Shown here: positions 33,271-41,020 of the stretch, one piece after another
Layout: every line of letters starts with the position of its first letter
Numbering within the stretch: position 1 is the first letter of the stretch
NCBI RefSeq assembly: GCF_009695775.1
Contig: NZ_VUNG01000032.1
Coordinates: forward strand, 1 to 44,609
Origin: Hallella mizrahii
GTDB taxonomy: Bacteria; Bacteroidota; Bacteroidia; Bacteroidales; Bacteroidaceae
Reading direction: 5' to 3'
DNA: 44,609 nucleotides
Position numbers and translations under genes: made by a program
Notes under the pieces: generated by a model
What the model was told of the DNA's origin: nothing
What the model saw: only the letters and a program-made list of their open reading frames with translations
Database searches by the model: none

Positions 33271-34602
33271 ATGGAACGGATATTCAAACGAAAGCTTTAC
33301 GACCGTCTTTTGGAATGGAAGCGGTCGCAAAATGGCAAGACGGCCATCTTGGTGGAAGGGGCGCGTCGTGTGGGTAAGTCCACTCTCGTCAAACAGTTTG
33401 CCAAGAACGAGTATGAGTCGTATATTCTCATTGACTTCAACGAGGCTTCCAAAGAGGTGAAGGCCTTGTTTGATGATTTGATGGACATGGATTTCATTTT
33501 CTTGCAGCTCCAGTCCATCTATCATGTGGTTCTTAAGGAGCGTAAGTCTGTGATCGTGTTTGACGAGGTGCAGAACTGTCCTCTTGCACGTCAGGCCATC
33601 AAATATCTGGTGAAGGACGGCCGGTATGACTACATAGAGACAGGCTCACTTATCAGCATTAAAAAGAATACCAAGAGCATTACAATACCCAGTGAGGAAG
33701 AACGGGTCACACTATATCCAATGGACTACGAAGAGTTCCGCTGGGCAATGGGTGACACTGCGACGATGCCGCTGCTTCACACTTTCTTCGAAAAGCGATT
33801 GCCGTTGGCCGCTGCCCACCGGCAGAAAATGCGCGAGTTCCGGCTTTACATGCTTGTCGGCGGCATGCCTCAGGCTGTGGACACCTACATAGAGACAAAC
33901 AATCTCAGTATGGTGGACACGATGAAGCGCAATATCATCCGGATCTATCAGGACGATTTCCAAAAGCTTGATCCCACGGGACGGCTTGAAACTCTTTATA
34001 TGGAGATTCCGTCCCAACTGAGTCAAAATAGCAATCGCTACAAGCCCTACACTGTTCTTGGCACGGTAGGTGAGGAAAAGTTGTTGGAGTTGTTGAAAGA
34101 TTTGGAGGACAGCAAGACCGTTCTTTTCTCCTTCCACTCCAATGACCCCAATGTAGGCATGTCACTTACGAAGGATATTTCGAAATACAAAATATTCTGT
34201 GCTGACACGGGACTCTTCATTACATTGGCATTTTGGGATAAGGAACACACGGAGAATATCATTTATCAGAAGCTGCTGAGTGACAAACTCAGTGCTAATC
34301 TTGGCTATGTCTATGAGAACGTAGTAGCACAGATGCTGGCAACAGCAGGCAATAAGCTGTTCTACTACACATGGCCGAAAGACGCCACACACAACTATGA
34401 GATTGATTTCCTGCTATCCCGCGGGACAAAGCTTCATCCCATAGAGGTTAAATCTTCAGGTTACAATACCCATAAGTCACTTGATGAATTTTGCAAGAAG
34501 TTCTCGCAATTGATAGATAAACGATACCTTATCTACACAAAGGATCTTCAGAAGGACAAGGAGACGTTGTTGCTTCCAGTCTACATGACATCATTTGTCT
34601 GA
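33271..34602 (+). CDS. AAA-type ATPase with DUF4143 C-terminal domain
   Basis: A 443-residue protein of the lone P-loop ATPase family common in Bacteroidota. Walker A is GARRVGKST (residues 30-38) and Walker B is VIVFDEVQ. The sensor region reads DYIETGSLISI. The C-terminal DUF4143 domain has a restriction-nuclease-like strand pattern with YEIDFLLSRGTKLHPIEVKSSGY, where Asp and the xEVK-like triad may be catalytic. The family is linked to mobile elements and its biological role is unknown. The gene is monocistronic, with its own repeat-controlled promoter and a terminator after it. Confidence 0.88.
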   Translation: MERIFKRKLYDRLLEWKRSQNGKTAILVEGARRVGKSTLVKQFAKNEYESYILIDFNEASKEVKALFDDLMDMDFIFLQLQSIYHVVLKERKSVIVFDEVQNCPLARQAIKYLVKDGRYDYIETGSLISIKKNTKSITIPSEEERVTLYPMDYEEFRWAMGDTATMPLLHTFFEKRLPLAAAHRQKMREFRLYMLVGGMPQAVDTYIETNNLSMVDTMKRNIIRIYQDDFQKLDPTGRLETLYMEIPSQLSQNSNRYKPYTVLGTVGEEKLLELLKDLEDSKTVLFSFHSNDPNVGMSLTKDISKYKIFCADTGLFITLAFWDKEHTENIIYQKLLSDKLSANLGYVYENVVAQMLATAGNKLFYYTWPKDATHNYEIDFLLSRGTKLHPIEVKSSGYNTHKSLDEFCKKFSQLIDKRYLIYTKDLQKDKETLLLPVYMTSFV

Positions 34603-34639
34603 TGATGTCATGTAAATATTCAGATAAGAAATAATATGG

Positions 34640-34672
34640 GCCAGTCCGTTCTTGGACTGGCTTTCTTGTTCT
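34640..34672 (+). terminator. Terminator after the first DUF4143 gene
   Basis: GCCAGTCC (34640-34647) pairs with GGACTGGC (34654-34661), loop GTTCTT, followed by TTTCTTGTT. A typical intrinsic terminator 38 nt after the stop codon. Confidence 0.8.
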
Positions 34673-34782
34673 ATATAGAATACATAAGATAAAGAACTTG
34701 CAAGCTAATAAATAACTTTTATCTATCTATCATTTTTATATAAAATAATAGTGTTGCTTTATAGTTTTATTAACGTGATAAA

Positions 34783-34814
34783 TTTGTGTATGTAAATGAT
34801 TTGTAGTAAATTTG
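34783..34814 (+). promoter_or_regulatory. Promoter of the parA-like operon
   Basis: TTTG at 34783-34786, 20 nt, TAAATTTG at 34807-34814, 35 nt before the ATG at 34849. An exact Bacteroidetes consensus. The region upstream (34680-34780) is very AT-rich with no other feature. Confidence 0.8.
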
Positions 34815-34848
34815 CGTTGACAAAAAGATTATTCTAATTGGACGACAA

Positions 34849-35505
34849 ATGCAAAACAAAATCATCCTTTTCAGCAACATAAAGGGAGGTGTAGGTAAGA
34901 CCACTCTGTGCTCGCTCTTTGCCAGCTATTTGGCAGAGAATGGCATCCCTGTGATCGCCATTGACGCAGACCTTCAGGCTTCACTGTTCCGTCATCGCCA
35001 GCGTGAGACCGATGCGGATCCTGACGTGCAGGCTCCTTGGAACGTGGAACTGCTCAATACGAGTGACGGCAACAACGTGGCTTCCGTCTTGGAGAAACTC
35101 AGAGAGGTACCAGGTGTTGTGTTGATTGACTGCCCCGGCAACTTGAATGACCGTAATCTGGAGATTATCTACAAAGCCGCGGATGGTGCCGTTATCCCCA
35201 TGTCATTTGATGCTGACACCGTGGATGCGACAGGTATCTTCATCAAAGCCTTCAAGACAATTTCCAAAGCACAGTTGGTATTCATTCCCAACCGTATCAA
35301 CCCGGCAGAGAAACGTGCCGACGAACTGCATCAACGCGCCAGTACTATAGAGTTCCTTGGTCTGGTCGGCACCGTTGTGCCACAGGTGAAACAGTGTGTA
35401 GCCGTGAAGCGATACACCACCCTCTATTCCATGGACTCCAAGCAGCGTGATGCAGTGGAGAATGCGTTTAACAAAATAATGGAAACCTTAGACATCAAGA
35501 AATAA
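34849..35505 (+). CDS. ParA-family ATPase
   Basis: A 218-residue ParA/MinD-type ATPase. The deviant Walker A is KGGVGKTT (residues 12-19), the A' motif is VIAIDADLQ, and Walker B is VVLIDCPGN. The family positions DNA on the nucleoid. In Bacteroides conjugative elements a ParA of this kind (TraA-like) opens the transfer or maintenance region. The stop codon TAA shares its last A with the ATG of the next gene (TAATG at 35503-35507), so the two are coupled. Confidence 0.9.
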   Translation: MQNKIILFSNIKGGVGKTTLCSLFASYLAENGIPVIAIDADLQASLFRHRQRETDADPDVQAPWNVELLNTSDGNNVASVLEKLREVPGVVLIDCPGNLNDRNLEIIYKAADGAVIPMSFDADTVDATGIFIKAFKTISKAQLVFIPNRINPAEKRADELHQRASTIEFLGLVGTVVPQVKQCVAVKRYTTLYSMDSKQRDAVENAFNKIMETLDIKK

Positions 35506-35891
35506 TGGCAAAGAACAACAAACCGCAGACCGCCAATCCCCTGGCAGGAATGGGACTCGACGAAATCGTCCGCTCCATGACAAACGATAGCCCCTCAGCT
35601 CAGGACGAGCAGACTGTCGAGGCTTTGGAAGAAAATAAAGTATCTGAAACCGGTGACGTGAAGGCAACGCCCAAGCGTCGTCGTGGAAGCATCAAGACAT
35701 TGGAGGAGAATATCTCCAAGTACAAGGGACTCAATGAGCAGGGCTTCGCGATATGGTTGCCCAAGGAAGTGAAGAAGAAACTGGAGATCATTCGCCTTAA
35801 TGCGGAGCGCACCATTCCTCTTCGTGCACTGGCATCAGCCATCATCATGACCTACATCCAGGAAAACGAGGAGAAACTCAACCAATTGTAG
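35505..35891 (+). CDS. Small partner protein of ParA
   Basis: A 128-residue protein. The N-terminal 60 residues are polar and disordered, followed by a basic patch (KATPKRRRGS). The C-terminal 65 residues (GFAIWLPKEVKKKLEIIRLNAERTIPLRALASAIIMTYIQENEEKL) have a beta-strand then two helices, like a ribbon-helix-helix dimer. Coupled to ParA by a 1-nt overlap, it is the likely DNA-binding partner (functional ParB). A DUF3408 relationship is possible but not certain. Confidence 0.7.
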   Translation: MAKNNKPQTANPLAGMGLDEIVRSMTNDSPSAQDEQTVEALEENKVSETGDVKATPKRRRGSIKTLEENISKYKGLNEQGFAIWLPKEVKKKLEIIRLNAERTIPLRALASAIIMTYIQENEEKLNQL

Positions 35892-35930
35892 ACGTTAAAC
35901 CTGTCACATTGTCTTGTCACATCAAACAAC

Positions 35931-36341
35931 ATGAGGCATCAATGCAAAATAACTGTTCTCGAAACCAAGGTGTTTCCAGAACTCCAGGAGAAGTATCTCG
36001 CCGACCCCAAGTCGGGACTATGTCCGTGTTTCAAGCCTGGCGACACGTTCGTGCTTGACCGTACGCCGGAGAAGGACGACTTCTACCATCTGATGAACGG
36101 CAAGTTCTGCGGAGATGCATGGGATGCCGTAAGCCGCTATGTCTATACCGCCCTGCAGGGCGGCAGCATCATGCACGGCTGGGCCAACGATGAGCGTATG
36201 ATGATAGCCTGCTGCAACGACGGCACACGCCCTGTCATCTTCAAGATAGAGCGCATCGACATACCCGAGAACGAGGATGAGAAGGAGTGGCTTGAAAAGC
36301 AGAACTTCAAGAACAGCGCAGAGGATGCCTATACCGGATGA
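35931..36341 (+). CDS. TIGR04076-like protein of unknown function
   Basis: A 136-residue protein with the arrangement of the TIGR04076 family: KITVLETKVF, a GLCPCFKPGDTFVLD segment, MNGKFCGDAWDAVSRYVYTALQGGS and CCNDGTRPVIFKIERID near the end. The conserved Cys residues (CPC, FCGDAW, CCND) suggest metal binding or redox chemistry. It begins 39 nt after the ParA partner and may be in the same transcript. The C-terminal 20 residues are acidic and variable. Confidence 0.65.
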   Translation: MRHQCKITVLETKVFPELQEKYLADPKSGLCPCFKPGDTFVLDRTPEKDDFYHLMNGKFCGDAWDAVSRYVYTALQGGSIMHGWANDERMMIACCNDGTRPVIFKIERIDIPENEDEKEWLEKQNFKNSAEDAYTG

Positions 36342-36402
36342 ACCGCCCTGCATCCTCTATGAAAATAAGTTTCCAACCTTATTGATTATTAACATCAAAC
36401 AG

Positions 36403-36433
36403 TTGCGTAATTCGTTGGAATTTAGTAACTTTG
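36403..36433 (+). promoter_or_regulatory. Promoter of a 40-residue membrane peptide gene
   Basis: TTG at 36403-36405, 20 nt, TAACTTTG at 36426-36433, 31 nt before ATG 36465. A strong Bacteroidetes-type pair. Confidence 0.7.
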
Positions 36434-36464
36434 AATATATCCTAACCCGTAAACAGATAAGAAT

Positions 36465-36587
36465 ATGGAAGAGTTAGCAGCAATATTCGAAGCGATAGTC
36501 GCAGTCTATGTCATTGGTGCAGTCCTCAAGTTCATCCTTAGGTTCTTTTTCCCTAAGAATGGCGGAGGATGGCATCCTGACAAGTAA
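36465..36587 (+). CDS. Small membrane protein, 40 residues
   Basis: ATG 36465 to TAA 36585-36587 encodes MEELAAIFEAIVAVYVIGAV then a basic end FFFPKNGGGWHPDK. One transmembrane helix (about residues 7-30) is followed by a positive tail. It has its own consensus promoter and is followed 15 nt later by a hairpin terminator, so it is a self-contained transcription unit, which argues that this short frame is real. Function is unknown; the form resembles type I toxins and other small membrane regulators. Confidence 0.6.
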   Translation: MEELAAIFEAIVAVYVIGAVLKFILRFFFPKNGGGWHPDK

Positions 36588-36602
36588 CAGCGATACACAG
36601 GC

Positions 36603-36639
36603 ATGACAAGAAAGCCTGCTTGTCATACTGTCGTTTTTT
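36603..36639 (+). terminator. Terminator after the small membrane protein gene
   Basis: ATGACAAG (36603-36610) pairs with CTTGTCAT (36619-36626), followed by a run of six T (36634-36639). Confidence 0.75.
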
Positions 36640-36734
36640 CATTAAGAAGCGACATAAGGGGCTCTCGCTTACTTCCCCTTAGTTTGCTTTTTATCCTATA
36701 AGGGCGAGAATATTTATAATGAGAAGAATGGGCT

Positions 36735-37850
36735 GGGGCAGGTTCTGACAGCCTGTCAACCAGTGATGCGATAAACAGACGGAGAGCATGGCTAAAGGCG
36801 GAGGTTTGTGAAGCGAAGCCTCACACCCTGGAGACGGCAGCCATCCACTCGGTCTGTAGCAGCACCTTTGCCGATGTGACTCTTCATGGTAGCCAGCGAA
36901 GTCGGTAGCCATGCAGAGCCTTATCAGCAAATTGACAGTGCGGTCAGGGCCTTGGCGTGGGTGCAAGTACATGAGGCAAATCCATCGGAGTAGAAGAAGT
37001 GATAGCCTTAAAAAGAGAAGAAAGGGATTGGGCAGGTTCTAACTGTCTGTCAACCAGTGGTGCGAAGAACAGACGGTGTGCATGGCTAAAGGCGAAGGGC
37101 TGTGAAGCGCAGCCTCACTTCCTGGAGACGACAGCCATCCACTCGGTCTGTAGCAGCACCTTTGCCGATGTGGCTCTTCATGGTAGCCAGCGAAGTCGGT
37201 AGCCATGCAGAGCCTTATCAGCAAATTGACAGTGCGGTCAGGGCCTTGGAGTGGGTGCAAGTACATGAGGCATATCCATCGGAGTAGAAGAAGTGATAGC
37301 CTTAAAAAGAGAAGAAAGGGATTGGGCAGGTTCTGACTGCCTGTCAACCAGTGGTGCGAAGAACAGACGGAGTGCATGGCTAAAGGCGGAGGGTTGTGAA
37401 GCGTAGCCTCACTCCCTGGAGACGTCAGCCATCCACTCTGCCTGTAGCAGCACCTTTGCCGATGTGGCTCTTCATGGTAGCCAGCGAAGTCGGTAGCCAT
37501 GCAGAGCCTTATCAGCAAATTGACAGTGCGGTCAGGACCTTGGCGTGGGTGCAAGTACATGAGGCAAATCTATCGGAGTAGATGAAGGGATAGCCTTAAA
37601 AAGAGAAAGAAGGGATAGGGCAGGTTCTGACTGCCTGTCAACTAGTGATGCGAAGAACAGACGGAGTGCATGGCTAAAGGCGAAGGGTAGTGAAGCGTAG
37701 CCTCACACCCCGGAGACGACAGCCATCCACTCGGTCTGTAGCAGCACCTTTGCCGAGGTGGCTCTTCATGGTAGCCAGCGAAGTCGGTAGCCATGCAGAG
37801 CCTTATCAGCAAATTGACAGTGCGGTCAGGGCCTTGGCGTGGGTGCAAAT
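36735..37850 (+). repeat. Four tandem 294-bp repeats with conserved secondary structure
   Basis: The landmark GGTTCT occurs at 36741, 37035, 37329 and 37623, exactly 294 bp apart; the fourth unit stops matching at about 37850. In each unit CTGAC-(N)3-CTGTCAA (36745-36759 in unit 1) can pair with TTGACAG-(N)4-GTCAG (36932-36947), enclosing about 170 nt. Inside is a hairpin CATGGTAGCC...GGTAGCCATG, which is stable as plus-strand RNA because it uses G-U pairs. The unit ends GGCGTGGGTGCAAGTA (GAGTGGGTGC in unit 2) then AGCCTTAAAAAGAGAA. Open frames exist in both strands only because 294 is divisible by 3; the peptides look random. A structured RNA or ssDNA element is more likely than protein. Confidence 0.9.
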
Positions 37851-38012
37851 AATTTGTGGTGGACGAATGTTAGAATGAAAGTGATATTTCATAACAAAGA
37901 AGATTGGTCATCAAGGCTAAAGCAAAAGGTACTGTAATAAGTATTAGGGAAAGCGGCAAAGGGAAGGGCCCCGTTGCCGCCGATGTACCTATCAAGGCAT
38001 CGAATTGGATTT
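37851..38012. other. Short non-coding spacer
   Basis: Between the end of the repeat array and the 3' end of the SLOG gene nothing specific is seen. The sequence diverges from the repeat at AATAATTTGTGG (37848-37859). Confidence 0.4.
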
Positions 38013-38504
38013 CTAATAGATGTTCTCTACCATCACGCCCTGCCTCTTCGCTTCATTGACGGTGTAGAATGTTCCTCCCTTGGGTATGCCGTTAAAGTAA
38101 GCTATCAGACGAGAGGCATGCTCCACCATGTATCTGTCACGCCGCAAAAAGCAGTCTGGCCTATAGTCTGGAGACAAGACTATCTGCTCATCAGCTTTAT
38201 GGAGCAGCTCCCAATACTTCAACTGGCTTGCTTTGCGCCATCGCTCACATTGACCTCTGTATGGGATGGCTGCCATCAGTGTGATGTCGGGGCGCTCTGA
38301 CTTTAGTTCCACCACACACTCAGCTGCCATGAGGTCGAAACCACAAGCCATGCCACTAATGAACACCCTATAGCCGTCCTCGTATGCTCTGAGAATCGCT
38401 TCCATAAGCCGATCCTTCACTCTTGGTCTGTCTGCACTGCTGATAAGGCGATGGCCCGTGAAGGCCACCGTCTGTGCTCTGCTTGTATCTTTGTTGTCCA
38501 TCAT
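38013..38504 (-). CDS. SLOG-domain protein (DUF1273/YpsA-like)
   Basis: A 163-residue Rossmann-like protein. It begins TVAFTGHRLI, with the FTGHR motif of the YpsA/DUF1273 branch of the SLOG superfamily, then FISGMACGFDLMAAECVVEL (the second nucleotide-binding motif) and a C-terminal segment RLIAYFNGIPKGGTFYTVNEAKRQG containing the GGT turn. SLOG proteins bind or cleave nucleotide-derived ligands (LOG-type phosphoribohydrolases, DprA, TIR-linked sensors). The gene starts 9 nt after the phosphoribosyltransferase gene, so the two form an operon and probably handle the same nucleotide. Confidence 0.82.
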   Translation of the reverse strand: MMDNKDTSRAQTVAFTGHRLISSADRPRVKDRLMEAILRAYEDGYRVFISGMACGFDLMAAECVVELKSERPDITLMAAIPYRGQCERWRKASQLKYWELLHKADEQIVLSPDYRPDCFLRRDRYMVEHASRLIAYFNGIPKGGTFYTVNEAKRQGVMVENIY

Positions 38505-38513
38505 TGAATAGCT

Positions 38514-39086
38514 TTATTTGTTGTATCTGTAACTTGTCCGGCCAAGGAAGACACCTTGCAGAACGTTGCCGCCCATCTCCTCCAACTTATTGGCGAAGGT
38601 GGAGTAGCTGATGCCGGTGGTCACGCAATCGTCCCAACACACAATCTTCTTTCCCTTGAAGAAGTCACCATCAAACTCCAACACTGCAGCCGTGCTGATG
38701 CGCTTGCTCCTGCGCTGCTCGTGTACTGCGAGTCGGTCTTCCGCCACCTTGATGTGGTCGTAGCCGTTGGCGATGCCCGTCAGCTCGCTCACGCGGTTGC
38801 AGAAGCTCTTGTAGCGAGTCTCGTTCTTGGCTTGCGTGCTTGCAGGGATAGTCACCAGGAGAATGTCTGTCACGCTTTCTCCAAACTCCTCCTTGAGGTA
38901 GTCGGCGGTCATCTGTGCCACTTGCTCTGTAGCTTCTCCCTTTCCGTCCTTGAAGTCCCACATGAGCTGCCGATTGAGGATGGCATCCTCGCCTACATTT
39001 CTGATGCGTACGGGGAAGTACTTGATGAAGTGTGTCATCTTCTTCTCCAACTGCCTTTTGATGTTCTCGTCCAAATTCTTTCTCAT
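38514..39086 (-). CDS. Phosphoribosyltransferase-fold protein
   Basis: A 190-residue protein. The PRPP-binding loop of type I phosphoribosyltransferases is visible near the C-terminus: KKIVCWDDCVTTGISYSTFANKL (Asp-Asp followed by TTG). An earlier strand DILLVTIPAST and a segment YKSFCNRVSELTG fit the ComF-like branch. PRTases join bases to phosphoribose or the reverse. Being the first gene of a pair with a SLOG protein suggests synthesis and turnover of a nucleotide. A long structured stretch (39129-39302) lies directly upstream of its start. Confidence 0.78.
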   Translation of the reverse strand: MRKNLDENIKRQLEKKMTHFIKYFPVRIRNVGEDAILNRQLMWDFKDGKGEATEQVAQMTADYLKEEFGESVTDILLVTIPASTQAKNETRYKSFCNRVSELTGIANGYDHIKVAEDRLAVHEQRRSKRISTAAVLEFDGDFFKGKKIVCWDDCVTTGISYSTFANKLEEMGGNVLQGVFLGRTSYRYNK

Positions 39087-39128
39087 AGCCGTAAATTTTT
39101 ATTTCCCTCATTTTGGCAGCCGCTTCAG

Positions 39129-39302
39129 CGTGCCGGAGGGATATTTTACGCTGGTGAAAAGCGTTGGCCGTCAAGAGACAAGTGAGGGTGGCGAAAATAC
39201 GCTCGGCACGAGGAAGATTTTCGGCAAGTGGCAAGGCCATGTCCCGGCTTGGTGATTGAGCAAGGCAAGACGCTACCTTTGCGTAAAATATCCTCCAAGG
39301 CA
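39129..39302. other. Structured non-coding element closed by a 16-bp inverted repeat
   Basis: GGAGGGATATTTTACGC (39135-39151) pairs with GCGTAAAATATCCTCC (39281-39296) with one extra base, extended by TGCC (39131-39134) and GGCA (39299-39302). Inside, CGTGCCG (39129-39135) also has a complement CGGCACG near 39207, offering an alternative fold. A -7-like TACCTTTG (39274-39281) lies on the plus strand in the right arm. It could be the leader of the PRTase gene or an independent RNA. Confidence 0.6.
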
Positions 39303-39526
39303 AAGCTGACGGCAAAGGAGAATAATCTCCTGCTACAACATAGGTAGAGCGAAAGCTTACAAGAACGGAACCCCTCATCAGGCTGTTAAGGGTAGAAGTC
39401 AATATTTCTTGGAAAGTACATGTAGAAGCGAGAGGAGACTATAGGTTTCATAACGGGATAGTATGAGCCTAAAAAAAGAAAGATAAAAATGAAGAACGGG
39501 TACATACAAGAGTAAGGGCGGGAACA
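39303..39526. other. Non-coding spacer
   Basis: No gene is supported. The only notable text is AGCCTAAAAAAAGAAAG (39460s), similar to the AGCCTTAAAAAGAGAA joining the 294-bp repeats. Confidence 0.35.
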
Positions 39527-39720
39527 GCGCAACAGCCAACTGCCGGTCGAACGACGAAGCAGACTCTGTACGCAGTGTCTGCAGCGAGACCTTTGACGAA
39601 GGTACCGAACAACAATATCCTTTCAAAACTGCCAAGAAGGTTCCTTCGGCAAACAGTTGGCTATTGTGCGGCGTGGGTGCATGTAAAAGAGAAAATGTAA
39701 GTACAATAAATTGGAGTAGC
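39527..39720 (+). other. Structured element resembling the 294-bp repeat unit
   Basis: GCGCAACAGCCAACTG (39527-39542) pairs with CAGTTGGCTATTGTGC (39654-39669) over 15 of 16 positions counting one G-U. The right arm is followed at once by GGCGTGGGTGCATGTA, close to the GGCGTGGGTGCAAGTA that follows the outer stem of the 294-bp repeats, and a GGAGTAG motif comes next in both. The primary sequence inside differs, so this looks like a diverged relative with conserved architecture. Confidence 0.6.
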
Positions 39721-39834
39721 CTGTCAAAAGGCTTACAAGGTGCACATGGATGAGGGTCAAGGCAGAGTTTTTACCTTAAAAAGAGAAGGAAGCCGAAGCA
39801 ACCTTCTCCTTAGAAACCGTAGAGGCGGTAGCCG

Positions 39835-40185
39835 CTACTCACCCTCGGTCTTCTTGCCCTCCAACTGGACAGGCGTGAATTTGTTGACCACGAAGATGAT
39901 GCGGTGGCGGCGAGTGCCGGTCTTGTCGATGAACTCCTCAGGGCGAATCCAGCCGGAAATCTCTATAAGGGTGCCCTTGGTGAGCTGGGCGAAGGACTCC
40001 GTGGTACCGTTCTTGCGCCATACCTCGCAGGGCTGATAGGCAACTGGGCGGACTGTCTCCTCACCGCGCTTCTCCGTACGACTGATGGCAAGAGCGAAGG
40101 TGGCTTTCGTTGAGTTGGCGAACTGACGGATCTCTGCGTCCTGGGCCAGACGGCCTGATACGATGACTTGATTTGAAGTTTTCAT
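39835..40185 (-). CDS. Single-stranded DNA-binding protein (SSB), element-encoded
   Basis: A 116-residue OB-fold protein from ATG 40185 (MKTSNQVIVSGRLAQDAEIRQFANSTKATFALAIS). An upstream ATG at 40227 adds 14 residues that do not fit the SSB start. Segments NQVIVSGRLAQDAEIR, WIRPEEF and RHRIIFVVNKF correspond to the usual strands. It ends LEGKKTEGE, so the acidic DDxPF partner-binding tip is missing, unlike the other SSB in this element. It lies among the structured non-coding units. Confidence 0.8.
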   Translation of the reverse strand: MKTSNQVIVSGRLAQDAEIRQFANSTKATFALAISRTEKRGEETVRPVAYQPCEVWRKNGTTESFAQLTKGTLIEISGWIRPEEFIDKTGTRRHRIIFVVNKFTPVQLEGKKTEGE

Positions 40186-41020
40186 AATCGATGAATTTAA
40201 AAGTGAAACGAAATTTTTTACATGCAATCAAAACGGCAAAGGGTCACTGTGGACAAGCCATGAAAATCAGCCGGAATACTCTTTTTGTTTGCGCAGAAAA
40301 GAAAAAGGAAGATTCCCGCTTATTTTATTGGCAGAGTGAAACGACCACACAAGCGGACTGTAGTCCAGCGCAGCTTCGCCGTAAATTTGCATAGGAAAAA
40401 ACGAGTGGCTTTGGCAGTTCATCGAGAAAACGGAAGGTCAGGTCGAGTAGGCCATCATGGCTAAGGCGTGGTGAGCTGTCAGCCAACTCAAGAACTGCCA
40501 CCAGCCCATCAATCGTGGAGAAGCTCCAAAGAAATAGAGACAGTCAGGGTGCCGAAAGGCATGTGAGGAGCAAAGACGATGTGTCACGCTGTCAACGGGG
40601 AAGCCTCCAAGGGAGTAGAGACCGCTGGACGCAATAAGAGGAGCGACAAGACCGCAGCCGTCACTGCATTTGTAGGTTCAACAAAGCCTGTACGTTGGAA
40701 GGGCAATGACTGAGGTGAATGGTAGCCTAACAGATGAAAAAGGAGAAGGTGCTTTGGCTTCCGGCTTCATTTCAGAAGAAGGGTAAAAACGAGCCAGTTG
40801 ACGCTGTGCACTCCTGCTATAAGGGTACATCACTTCACTCACTCTCCTCGTATATATATACTGAAGTGACTGAACTCATTTGAGAGTGAACCCTTGGCTT
40901 CTTCTTTTTTTAAGGCGAGACAACTGCAAATACTAAGAATTACAAATAAGCATCAAATGAAGCACAAAGACTACTGCAAAAAATAAGCAAATAAGCATCA
41001 ATGAAGTACTAAGGCAACTG
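40186..41020. other. 835-nt non-coding region with structured segments
   Basis: No gene is supported. It includes GGCAGTTC (40413-40420) pairing with GAACTGCC (40492-40499), enclosing ATGGCTAAGGCG, which resembles ATGGCTAAAGGCG of the 294-bp repeats. It also includes a dense structure at 40821-40895 (AAGGGT/ACCCTT, TCACTTCA/TGAAGTGA, TCACTCTC/GAGAGTGA) with a TA run at its centre. A -7-like TAAATTTG sits at 40382-40389 just before the first structure. Confidence 0.5.

Noticed and set aside
37039..37560. 173-codon minus-strand frame and several 61-codon plus-strand frames in the 294-bp repeats
   Set aside because: They exist because the period is a multiple of three. Differences between units are mostly amino-acid changing in both strands, and composition (many Cys, His, Trp, Pro) is not protein-like.
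36735..37850. CRISPR array
   Set aside because: Units are 294 bp with nearly identical whole sequences, without short repeats and unique spacers, and no cas genes are present.
36735..40900. Retron or diversity-generating element using the structured repeats
   Set aside because: The only reverse transcriptase in the window is the group II intron protein 26 kb away, which has maturase and HNH domains and no link to these repeats.
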